The notes: a model not told the origin generated them from the sequence alone. Shown: positions 1 through 3,613, counted from the first letter of the stretch. The stretch is DNA of 5,080 nt from an uncultured Eubacteriales bacterium (GCA_902477055.1 CABSFY010000119.1:1-5080); one strand, 5' to 3'. Numbers and translations: made by a program.

Positions 1-12
1 GGGTGATGGAAC

Positions 13-49
13 GTGAAAGGGAACCCTGACGGTTCCCTTTCACACTTTT
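13..49 (+). terminator. Hairpin terminator of an upstream gene outside the window
   Basis: A perfect 13-bp stem pairs 13-25 with 31-43 around the 5-nt loop CTGAC, followed by a short T-run (46-49). The T-rich tail is on the plus strand only, so it most likely ends a plus-strand transcript entering from the left. The U-tract is short and offset by two bases, which makes it weaker than a textbook terminator. Confidence 0.65.
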
Positions 50-92
50 CCTCCCTCCGAAACCTTTCGTTGGGCAGTTCTTTGACAGTCTG

Positions 93-130
93 AAAAAAGC
101 ACCGCTGCGGATTTCGCAGCGGTGCTTTTT
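93..130 (-). terminator. Bidirectional-looking rho-independent terminator, serving the 57-aa membrane protein gene
   Basis: An 11-bp GC-rich stem (99-109 with 115-125) is flanked by A6 on the left (93-98) and T5 on the right (126-130). Read on the minus strand it is a GC hairpin followed by a U-run just after the stop codon at 140-142, so it fits termination of that gene. The mirrored A/T flanks mean it could also stop plus-strand transcription. Confidence 0.85.
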
Positions 131-139
131 CAGACAAAA

Positions 140-313
140 TTACTCGTCGAGGTCGGCGAAGGCTTCGGCTTCGTCGGCTTCCTTGCACTTGCAGCAGCCG
201 GGAAGCAGTCTTTTGATGTCGTCCCAGAAGTGGATCAGCGCAACAGCGGTAGCCGCAGCGATAACAACGCCGCCGACGATGGAGCAGATCAGGCCGAGAT
301 TGCTTTTCTTCAT
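140..313 (-). CDS. Small single-pass membrane protein, 57 aa, unknown function
   Basis: I do not recognise a named family. The 57-residue protein starts MKKSNLG, has a hydrophobic segment at about residues 7-27 rich in Val/Ala/Ile/Gly (one membrane helix), then FWDDIKRLLPGC, a Cys cluster (CCKCK), and a very acidic tail (EADEAEAFADLDE). Similar short proteins with a basic N-terminus, one helix and an acidic tail are common in gut Clostridia, usually as hypotheticals (from memory). The start at 313 was chosen because GGAGG lies at 324-328, ten bases upstream; an in-frame ATG at 334 would place this SD inside the coding sequence. It has its own promoter and a strong terminator, so it is an independent transcription unit. 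The CCKC cluster could bind metal or be acylated, but that is speculation. Confidence 0.72.
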   Translation of the reverse strand: MKKSNLGLICSIVGGVVIAAATAVALIHFWDDIKRLLPGCCKCKEADEAEAFADLDE

Positions 314-337
314 AATAATTCTACCTCCGTTCATTAT

Positions 338-353
338 TTAGGCTTCTGCCTAA
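338..353. promoter_or_regulatory. Inverted repeat at the transcription start of the 57-aa gene
   Basis: TTAGGC (338-343) and GCCTAA (348-353) form a perfect 6-bp inverted repeat with a 4-base spacer. It lies immediately downstream of the minus-strand -10 box, where transcription should begin. It could be a repressor operator or a short 5' hairpin in the mRNA; the sequence does not decide. Confidence 0.4.
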
Positions 354-354
354 T

Positions 355-382
355 AGTATACCGCAAAATTTCCGTTTGGCAA
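355..382 (-). promoter_or_regulatory. Sigma-A-type promoter of the 57-aa membrane protein gene
   Basis: On the minus strand there is TTGCCA (377-382), a 16-bp spacer and TATACT (355-360). It lies about 40 bases upstream of the chosen start codon. It suggests this gene is transcribed separately from the nitroreductase gene that ends at 417, although no strong terminator separates the two. Confidence 0.65.
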
Positions 383-416
383 GAGCATTTTCTGCCGGTG
401 CAAAAAAATTTACAAT

Positions 417-941
417 TTACCCGACGCGGACGATGTAATCGGGCTTACGGGGAACGTCGGGGTGCAGCGGGCCGTCAGGATAGCCGAGGATGCAGTGGCC
501 GACACCGATCCAGTCGCCCTCAATGCCCCATTTTTTGAGCAGCGCCTTGCCCTCTGCACTGTCGAACTCCTCGCGGGCGCGATGAATCCAGCAGCTTCCG
601 AGGCCGAGGCTGTGCGCCGCCGCCATCATATTGCCCATGACGAGCGAACCGTCCTCCACGGCGGTGTGCGCGTCGGCCTTGGCCAGCACGAGGCAGACCG
701 TCGGTGCGCCGTAGAACGGGTGTGCGGCGGGATTGCCGATGATCGCGGCGTTCATCCGCTCCAATTCGGCGACGTCCGCCGGGTCTTGCAGCACGACGAT
801 CTTCGGCGACTGCTTGCCCATGCCGTTGGCGGCATAGGTTCCGGCGCGAAGCACCTGCTCCAGCTCCTCGTCCTTGATCTGCGTGGGCAGATAGCGCTTG
901 CAGCTCTTGCGGCTGCAAAGCGTCTGAATGAATTCGTTCAT
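417..941 (-). CDS. Nitroreductase family protein (FMN-dependent oxidoreductase), 174 aa
   Basis: This looks like a nitroreductase-fold flavoprotein (Pfam PF00881 family). Such enzymes are usually cytoplasmic homodimers that bind FMN and use NAD(P)H; the physiological substrate cannot be read from sequence. Supporting signs are the N-terminal RKSCKRYLP (residues 11-19), matching the R-x-S-x-R-x-[FY] FMN-phosphate motif, the mid-protein NMMAAAHSLGLGSCWIH (104-120), and a terminal GYP (153-155). At 174 residues it is among the shorter members. The start at 941 is backed by AAGGAGG at 949-955, seven bases away. The stop codon of birA (954-956) lies within this SD, so the two genes are almost certainly cotranscribed and probably translationally coupled. 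Only a weak AT hairpin (406-418) followed by T7 on the minus strand could end the transcript. Confidence 0.88.
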   Translation of the reverse strand: MNEFIQTLCSRKSCKRYLPTQIKDEELEQVLRAGTYAANGMGKQSPKIVVLQDPADVAELERMNAAIIGNPAAHPFYGAPTVCLVLAKADAHTAVEDGSLVMGNMMAAAHSLGLGSCWIHRAREEFDSAEGKALLKKWGIEGDWIGVGHCILGYPDGPLHPDVPRKPDYIVRVG

Positions 942-953
942 AGAAGTTCCTCC

Positions 954-1682
954 TTACGTATAGCTTTCGACTCCGCGCACGGAGACTTCTCCGCTGCGGA
1001 TGGTGTCGGTCGTGCCGTCGGGATAGCGGACCAAAAGGCCGCCCTGTTCGTCGATACCGGCGGCGAAGGCCGTTCCGATCTCCTCGCCGCCGCGCAGCAG
1101 GCGAACGGGCTGATTCAGCGTGACGCAGTGGGCGGCGTATTCGGCTAGCCACGTGTCCCGGCCGGTCAAAAGCGCTGCGTCCATCGCTCGAAGCTGCTGC
1201 GCGAGGCAGTCGGCCAGCGCTTCCGGCGCAATCTCCCGCCCGGTCAGCAGGCGCAGCGAGGTCGCGGTCTGGGCAAGGCCCTCCGGGAAGTCCACGGTGT
1301 TGCAGTTGATGCCGATGCCGATGATCGCGGCGGTGCCGCACCATTCGACCAAGATGCCGCAGAGCTTTTTGCCCCCACAGACCAGATCATTGACCCATTT
1401 GATGCCGGCGGCGATGCCGCTGACCTGCTCGATGGCGCGGCGGGTGGCTACGCCCGTCATGGCCGTCAGATGCAGCAGCTTCTCCGGCGAAACGGCCGGA
1501 CGCAGCAGGACGGAGAGATAGACTCCGCCGTCGGGCGAGCTGAAGCTCCGGCCCAGACGGCCCCGGCCGCCGGTCTGCCGCCGCGCGGCGACGATTGTTC
1601 CGTGCGGCGCGTCAAAGCGCCGCTTCAGCTCGCTGTTGGTCGAGTCCGTTTCCTCCAGCCATTCGACCTCCCATGCGGCCAT
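954..1682 (-). CDS. birA: Biotin--[acetyl-CoA-carboxylase] ligase, catalytic-domain-only (242 aa)
   Basis: It activates biotin with ATP to biotinyl-5'-AMP and transfers it to the lysine of biotin carboxyl carrier proteins in the cytoplasm. Visible motifs are DSTNSELK (13-20), the GRGRLGRSFSSP biotinyl-AMP loop (39-50), IKWVNDL (94-100) with the expected catalytic Lys95, K-x-x-GILVEW (106-114) and GIGINCN (122-128). The C-terminal 50 or so residues fit the SH3-like BPL_C domain. KWVND replaces the more usual KWPND. There is no N-terminal winged helix-turn-helix: the ATG at 1682 has GGGAGG at 1690-1695, seven bases upstream, and the in-frame extension above it overlaps the promoter and is not HTH-like. 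It is therefore a group I ligase that cannot act as the biotin repressor in the E. coli manner. It is divergent from bioY, consistent with biotin scavenging. Confidence 0.95.
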   Translation of the reverse strand: MAAWEVEWLEETDSTNSELKRRFDAPHGTIVAARRQTGGRGRLGRSFSSPDGGVYLSVLLRPAVSPEKLLHLTAMTGVATRRAIEQVSGIAAGIKWVNDLVCGGKKLCGILVEWCGTAAIIGIGINCNTVDFPEGLAQTATSLRLLTGREIAPEALADCLAQQLRAMDAALLTGRDTWLAEYAAHCVTLNQPVRLLRGGEEIGTAFAAGIDEQGGLLVRYPDGTTDTIRSGEVSVRGVESYT

Positions 1683-1716
1683 TGCGCCGCCTCCCTTCGG
1701 TTGCTTCTTCCTTTTG

Positions 1717-1744
1717 ATTATATCACACATTCGGCCCGATGCAA
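1717..1744 (-). promoter_or_regulatory. birA-nitroreductase operon promoter
   Basis: On the minus strand: TTGCAT (1739-1744), 16-bp spacer, consensus TATAAT (1717-1722). Transcription would start near 1710, giving a leader of roughly 28 bases before the birA start. The spacer contains the left arm of the mirrored element described at 1726-1779. Confidence 0.75.
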
Positions 1745-1779
1745 GCCCGAAAAATGCTGGACAAACGGGCCGGAATGTG
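1726..1779. promoter_or_regulatory. Mirrored element shared by the birA and bioY promoters (candidate operator pair)
   Basis: CGGGCCGAATGTG on the minus strand (1726-1738) and CGGGCCGGAATGTG on the plus strand (1766-1779) differ by a single extra G. They are separated by 27 bp and each sits in the -35/-10 spacer of its own divergent promoter, directly before the -10 box. A transcription factor recognising this sequence would control both promoters. The arms could alternatively form a cruciform or hairpin. No known operator consensus was recognised. Confidence 0.5.
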
Positions 1780-1786
1780 CTATGCT
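1758..1786 (+). promoter_or_regulatory. bioY promoter
   Basis: TGGACA (1758-1763), 17-bp spacer, TATGCT (1781-1786) on the plus strand. Transcription should begin near 1793, leaving a leader of about 40 bases, too short for a riboswitch. Confidence 0.65.
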
Positions 1787-1831
1787 GATACCGTTTTTTC
1801 GACTGTTTGCACACACAGAAAGGAGAGCCCA

Positions 1832-2374
1832 ATGAAAAAAACACGAGAGATGATATTGACTGCAATCTTTGCTGCATTGACCGCCGTCGGCGGCTTCCTG
1901 AAGGTTCCGGCCGGCCCGATTTCCTTTACGATGCAGGTCTTTTTTACCTGCATGGCGGGACTTCTGCTGGGGCCGTACTGGGGCAGTCTGTCGCAGCTCA
2001 TTTATGTTCTGCTCGGTCTGGTCGGTCTGCCGATCTTTACGCAGGGCGGTGGATTGATGTATGTTGTGAAGCCGTCGTTCGGCTTTTTGATCGGCCTCAT
2101 CCCGATGGCCTTTATCGTCGGTCTGCTGACGCGGCGCGTTTCGATGCAGCTTTCGCGGCCGAAGCAGTTTTTACGGCTGCTGCTGGCGCAGACCGTGGGC
2201 CTTGTGGTCCTGTACGTGATCGGCCTGCCGTATATGTACATCTTCCTGAAGGGCGCGTGGACGATTCAAAAGACGATCGTCTCCGGCTGCCTGATCTTCC
2301 TGCCGTTTGATCTGCTGAAGATGGTGCTTGCGTCGCTGCTCGCGGTGCGCATCCGTCCGGTGTTACAGCGATAA
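1832..2374 (+). CDS. bioY: Biotin transporter substrate-binding subunit BioY (ECF S component), 180 aa
   Basis: An integral membrane protein that binds biotin for ECF-type uptake. The sequence shows about six hydrophobic segments: residues 7-27, 33-48, 52-70, 78-100, 114-137 and 148-173. It carries BioY-type GLVGLPIFTQGGG (62-74), a conserved PSFGFLIG (81-88) and a C-terminal PFDLLK (158-163). The 180-residue length is normal for the family. The start at 1832 was chosen for AAAGGAGA at 1819-1826; the upstream in-frame ATG at 1739 overlaps the promoter. No ecfA/ecfT genes are adjacent, so it probably shares an energising module encoded elsewhere (group II ECF), as is usual in Firmicutes. It is a single-gene unit with its own promoter and terminator, divergent from birA. 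Confidence 0.95.
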   Translation: MKKTREMILTAIFAALTAVGGFLKVPAGPISFTMQVFFTCMAGLLLGPYWGSLSQLIYVLLGLVGLPIFTQGGGLMYVVKPSFGFLIGLIPMAFIVGLLTRRVSMQLSRPKQFLRLLLAQTVGLVVLYVIGLPYMYIFLKGAWTIQKTIVSGCLIFLPFDLLKMVLASLLAVRIRPVLQR

Positions 2375-2382
2375 AGTTTTGG

Positions 2383-2413
2383 CCCCGTGTGCAACCCGCT
2401 CACGGGGTTTTTT
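2383..2413 (+). terminator. bioY rho-independent terminator
   Basis: CCCCGTG (2383-2389) pairs with CACGGGG (2401-2407), with an 11-base loop, followed immediately by T6 (2408-2413), nine bases after the bioY stop. The last T bases also belong to the TAA stop (2412-2414) of the convergent XRE gene. On the minus strand the hairpin is followed by CCAAAACTTTAT, so its activity in that direction should be poor. Confidence 0.9.
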
Positions 2414-2660
2414 ACGGTTCGCGGGCGAGGAGCCAGTTGACGGACACGTTGAGAATATCCGCCAGCGCGACCAGCTCGATATCGGTCACGGGGCGTTTTT
2501 GCCCCTCCAGCAGCGAGAGCGCGGGAATGCTCATATCCACACCCGCGAGCTGTAGCTTCGCCAGCAGCTCGACCTGCTTCATGCCCTGCGCCAGCCGTGC
2601 CTGCGTGACGCGGGCGCCGATGAGATTGCGGTCGCCCAGCGCCAGTTTTCGTTTTTTCAT
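2412..2660 (-). CDS. XRE (Cro/CI-type) helix-turn-helix transcriptional regulator, 82 aa
   Basis: A single-domain DNA-binding protein. Residues about 12-79 match the five-helix HTH_3/XRE fold: RNLIGARVTQARLAQGMKQV (12-30, helices 1-2), ELLAKLQLAG (31-40), recognition region around MSIPALSLLEGQKRP (43-57), then VTDIELVALADILNVSVNWLL (58-78), the characteristic scaffold of SinR/CI-like regulators. No second sensing domain is present, so it is probably a dimeric autoregulator. Start at 2660: GGGGGTG at 2667-2673 pairs with the anti-SD if one G-U wobble is allowed, with eight-base spacing. The longer in-frame start at 2723 would run through the operator region. It is preceded by tandem palindromes that are the natural candidates for its own operators and lies downstream of the RHH gene in the same direction. 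Confidence 0.88.
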   Translation of the reverse strand: MKKRKLALGDRNLIGARVTQARLAQGMKQVELLAKLQLAGVDMSIPALSLLEGQKRPVTDIELVALADILNVSVNWLLAREP

Positions 2661-2666
2661 GAAAAG

Positions 2667-2701
2667 CACCCCCAATTTCACAATTATATGTGGATTGGGG
2701 G
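2667..2701 (-). promoter_or_regulatory. Hairpin sequestering the XRE gene ribosome-binding site
   Basis: On the minus strand CCCCCAAT (from 2701) pairs perfectly with ATTGGGGG (ending at 2669), and the loop contains a further CACA/TGTG stem (2679-2682 with 2689-2692). The G-run of the 3' arm is the Shine-Dalgarno sequence of the XRE gene, so folding would mask it. This applies only if transcription starts upstream of 2701, as the promoter at 2726-2753 predicts. Confidence 0.5.
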
Positions 2702-2730
2702 TTGATATATTTGGATTTGCCAAATATAAT
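2702..2730 (+). promoter_or_regulatory. Near-consensus plus-strand promoter antisense to the RHH gene
   Basis: TTGATA (2702-2707), exactly 17 bp, consensus TATAAT (2725-2730). It would start RNA near 2737 and transcribe through the reverse strand of the RHH gene towards the 54-aa gene at 3041. No well-formed plus-strand gene starts just downstream. The region is AT-rich, so a chance match is possible. Confidence 0.5.
2706..2728. promoter_or_regulatory. Palindromic operator candidate 1 (XRE control region)
   Basis: ATATTTGG-N5-CCAAATAT at 2707-2727, extended by a T-A pair to 9-bp arms. It is the first of two 21-bp palindromes that match at 19 of 21 positions. It overlaps the -10 region of the minus-strand XRE promoter and most of the plus-strand promoter, so a bound protein would block both. 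Confidence 0.65.
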
Positions 2731-2753
2731 AAATATATATTTGGCTATGCCAA
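2726..2753 (-). promoter_or_regulatory. Likely promoter of the XRE regulator gene
   Basis: On the minus strand: TTGGCA (2748-2753), 16-bp spacer, TATTAT (2726-2731). Both boxes match consensus at 5 of 6 positions. The -35 lies inside palindrome 2 and the -10 overlaps palindrome 1. An alternative -10, TATAAT at 2683-2688, lacks a recognisable -35. Confidence 0.5.
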
Positions 2754-2757
2754 ATAT
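2737..2757. promoter_or_regulatory. Palindromic operator candidate 2 (XRE control region)
   Basis: ATATTTGGC (2737-2745), TAT, GCCAAATAT (2749-2757): a perfect 9-bp inverted repeat with a 3-base spacer. Its centre is 30 bp from that of palindrome 1, close to three helical turns, so two dimers would sit on the same face of the DNA and could bind cooperatively. It covers the -35 box of the XRE promoter and lies just after the RHH stop codon. Confidence 0.7.
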
Positions 2758-2767
2758 CGTGACAGCC

Positions 2768-2929
2768 TTATTCGTTGATTTTTCCGTGTTCCTTTTCGTA
2801 GGCCTGAATGCAGTCGCGAATCAAAACCAAAATCTGTCCGTTTGCGGAACGGCCCTCGTAGTCGGCGACAACGTGCAGCTTGTTCAGCATTTCTTCGTCA
2901 ATTCGTATTGAGATACTTTTGATTGCCAT
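2768..2929 (-). CDS. Arc-like ribbon-helix-helix DNA-binding protein, 53 aa
   Basis: A minimal ribbon-helix-helix protein. Residues 2-10 (AIKSISIRI) form the N-terminal beta strand that would enter the DNA major groove as a dimer. DEEMLNKLHVVADYEGRS (11-28) and ANGQILVLIRDCIQAYEKEHG (29-49) are the two helices. The strand-then-helix pattern and the RSANGQI turn resemble phage P22 Arc/Mnt-type proteins and small Clostridia relatives that often sit beside phage-type regulators. The start at 2929 has GGAGG at 2937-2941 with seven-base spacing; the longer in-frame start at 2995 would translate through the inverted repeat and lacks an SD. It likely represses its own promoter through the inverted repeat at 2942-2968. 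The XRE gene follows it on the same strand, and it diverges from the 54-aa gene. No toxin partner is evident. Confidence 0.88.
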   Translation of the reverse strand: MAIKSISIRIDEEMLNKLHVVADYEGRSANGQILVLIRDCIQAYEKEHGKINE

Positions 2930-2941
2930 AGCGTTACCTCC

Positions 2942-2968
2942 AAAATAAACATATTTTGTGTTTATTTT
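2942..2968. promoter_or_regulatory. Inverted repeat in the RHH / 54-aa gene divergent region
   Basis: AAAATAAACA (2942-2951) and TGTTTATTTT (2959-2968) form a perfect 10-bp inverted repeat with a 7-base spacer, directly upstream of the RHH ribosome site. It overlaps the predicted start point of the RHH transcript and the -35 region of a rightward promoter. It differs in sequence from the XRE-region palindromes, so a second factor, possibly the RHH protein itself, is the likely ligand. Confidence 0.6.
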
Positions 2969-2984
2969 AGAACACGAATATGAT
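2956..2984 (+). promoter_or_regulatory. Possible promoter of the 54-aa gene
   Basis: TTGTGT (2956-2961), 17-bp spacer, TATGAT (2979-2984). The -10 box is good and the -35 box is weak. Transcription would begin near 2991, about 50 bases upstream of the start codon. The -35 overlaps the right arm of the inverted repeat. Confidence 0.35.
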
Positions 2985-2995
2985 ACAATAGTCAA
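2966..2995 (-). promoter_or_regulatory. Possible promoter of the RHH gene
   Basis: On the minus strand: TTGACT (2990-2995), 18-bp spacer, TCTAAA (2966-2971). The -35 box is strong (5 of 6) and the -10 box moderate (4 of 6). It overlaps the divergent rightward promoter, so the two would compete for polymerase. Confidence 0.35.
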
Positions 2996-3040
2996 AACGC
3001 ATCTGTATTAATGCTAAAATATATCTATATTGGAGTTATT

Positions 3041-3205
3041 ATGGAAGATAAAACTGTTGATTACAAGGAAATGTACCTCAAATTATTCCGTGCGACGGAA
3101 ACGGCCATCCGCGTTTTGGTCGAGGCGCAGCAGGAATGCGAGGAGGCCTACCTCGCCGCCACTGAACCGCCGCAGGAGAAAAATGAGATCAAATCCGCCG
3201 GGTAA
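3041..3205 (+). CDS. Small helical protein, 54 aa, unknown function
   Basis: No named family recognised. Residues about 5-42 (VDYKEMYLKLFRATETAI, then RVLVEAQQECEEAYLAA) read as one long amphipathic helix with possible coiled-coil character, followed by a polar tail. Short proteins with the DYKEMYLxLF opening and an acidic, Gln-rich helix are, from memory, widespread hypotheticals in Clostridia, often near phage-type regulators. The start at 3041 follows TGGAG (3031-3035) by five bases; the in-frame ATG at 3011 has no SD. Codons become GC-rich in the second half, in contrast to the AT-rich leader. It diverges from the RHH gene across a shared regulatory stretch. A role as an accessory or partner of the RHH/XRE proteins is plausible but unproven. 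No terminator was found downstream. Confidence 0.65.
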   Translation: MEDKTVDYKEMYLKLFRATETAIRVLVEAQQECEEAYLAATEPPQEKNEIKSAG

Positions 3206-3258
3206 AAGCTCTGAGCCTTGCCGCACCGCCTGGTTTTCATCAGACTTCCCGTCTTGTT

Positions 3259-3286
3259 ATTGCGAGGAGCGTAGCGACGCGGCAAT
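3259..3286. repeat. REP-like palindromic repeat unit
   Basis: ATTGC (3259-3263) and GCAAT (3282-3286) enclose an inner stem GCGT/ACGC (3269-3272 with 3277-3280). The arrangement ATTGCGAGGAGCG-NAGCGACG-GGCAATCC is a dispersed intergenic repeat I recall from many bacterial genomes. Its mobility mechanism is not visible here. Confidence 0.65.
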
Positions 3287-3318
3287 CCGTATTCCTTTCC
3301 CCGCGCCGCAGCGCCTTG

Positions 3319-3353
3319 GCTTTCCCTCTGGGAAAGCTGTCAGCGAAGCTGAC
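3319..3353. repeat. Double-hairpin repeat unit
   Basis: GCTTTCCC (3319-3326) pairs with GGGAAAGC (3330-3337) over a TCT loop. It is followed at once by GTCAGC (3339-3344) pairing with GCTGAC (3348-3353) over a GAA loop. The two adjacent hairpins look like a single repeat module, with variable first-stem bases and a conserved second stem, as remembered from Oscillospiraceae intergenic regions. Confidence 0.55.
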
Positions 3354-3385
3354 TGATAGGGTCCCGCGCCCGCAGGCGCACGTTG

Positions 3386-3408
3386 CGATTTTGGTTGCAG
3401 CAAAATCG
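3386..3408. repeat. Inverted repeat within the mosaic
   Basis: CGATTTTG (3386-3393) pairs perfectly with CAAAATCG (3401-3408) around a 7-base loop. A smaller 5-bp hairpin (GCGCC/GGCGC, 3366-3379) lies just to its left. Confidence 0.5.
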
Positions 3409-3421
3409 AAGTGCCAGCAGC

Positions 3422-3447
3422 GGGGCGTCGAGGACGCCGCCCCCTAC
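3422..3447. repeat. GC-hairpin repeat ending in CCCCTAC, copy 1
   Basis: GGCGTC (3424-3429) pairs with GACGCC (3433-3438) over GAG, extended by GGGG/CCCC with one bulged G, and is followed by the tail CCCCTAC (3441-3447). The same design recurs at 3501-3526 with a different stem sequence, so compensatory changes preserve the hairpin. Confidence 0.6.
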
Positions 3448-3500
3448 AAACGGATAACGTTCGATTTCGTTCGCTGGCCGTTGAACATAGTGCGTCCGGC

Positions 3501-3526
3501 GGGCCGATGAGGGCATCGGCCCCTAC
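3501..3526. repeat. GC-hairpin repeat ending in CCCCTAC, copy 2
   Basis: GGGCCGATG (3501-3509) pairs perfectly with CATCGGCCC (3514-3522) over a 4-base loop and ends in CCCCTAC (3520-3526). The stem differs in sequence from copy 1 but has the same layout and tail, supporting one repeat family. Confidence 0.6.
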
Positions 3527-3554
3527 GCAAAATTGGGTGATTTCTCATAGCCCC

Positions 3555-3573
3555 TTGCAAGGCAGACTTGCAA
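3555..3573. repeat. Inverted repeat TTGCAAG/CTTGCAA
   Basis: TTGCAAG (3555-3561) and CTTGCAA (3567-3573) form a perfect 7-bp stem with a GCAGA loop. It directly abuts the longer stem at 3575-3613. Confidence 0.5.
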
Positions 3574-3574
3574 C

Positions 3575-3613
3575 TCTCCCTTCGTGTTAATCTTCTATTG
3601 ACACGGGGGGAGA
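3575..3613 (+). repeat. 17-bp imperfect hairpin overlapping the AbrB-operon promoter
   Basis: Positions 3575-3591 pair with 3597-3613 around the loop CTTCT, continuous in plus-strand RNA with three G-U pairs. ATTTT follows, so it may also act as a weak terminator for the 54-aa gene. The right arm contains the TTGACA -35 box of the downstream promoter, so the same DNA could double as a repressor site. Confidence 0.5.

Larger units (their letters stand above)
3206..3613. repeat. Gene-free mosaic of hairpin repeat units
   Basis: No credible gene lies in this stretch: the short open frames lack ribosome sites and protein-like composition. It is built from successive inverted repeats, including 3259-3286, 3319-3337, 3339-3353, 3366-3379, 3386-3408, 3422-3443, 3501-3522, 3555-3573 and 3575-3613. 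Several resemble repeats I recall as dispersed copies between genes in gut Clostridia. Such arrays can carry REP-like, terminator or RNA-processing functions; which applies here cannot be told from one copy. Confidence 0.7.

Noticed and set aside
383..416. Terminator after the nitroreductase gene
   Set aside because: Only a 5-bp A/T stem next to a T-run on the minus strand is present; too weak to call as a separate feature.
462..1148. Plus-strand open frame of 228 codons
   Set aside because: Antisense shadow of the nitroreductase and birA genes with no ribosome site or family features.
520..1344. Long open frame on the minus strand (274 codons) across birA and the nitroreductase gene
   Set aside because: Arg-rich, low-complexity translation in an alternative frame of two clearly recognised genes; typical shadow of GC-rich coding DNA.
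1683..1877. N-terminal extension of birA that might encode a winged-helix repressor domain
   Set aside because: The in-frame extension overlaps both promoters and the start of bioY, is not HTH-like, and a proper SD sits at the shorter start.
2747..2911. Plus-strand short hydrophobic open frame after the antisense promoter, considered as a toxin peptide
   Set aside because: No Shine-Dalgarno sequence, and it is exactly antisense to a conserved ribbon-helix-helix gene; the hydrophobic look follows from the opposite strand.
2768..3205. Toxin-antitoxin module with RHH or AbrB-like protein as antitoxin
   Set aside because: No toxin family (RelE, MazF, HicA, VapC type) is seen beside either DNA-binding gene; the 54-aa protein shows no toxin motif.
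3422..3526. Short CRISPR-like array
   Set aside because: The two similar units differ in stem sequence, lie nearly 80 bp apart with no regular spacer, and no cas genes are near.
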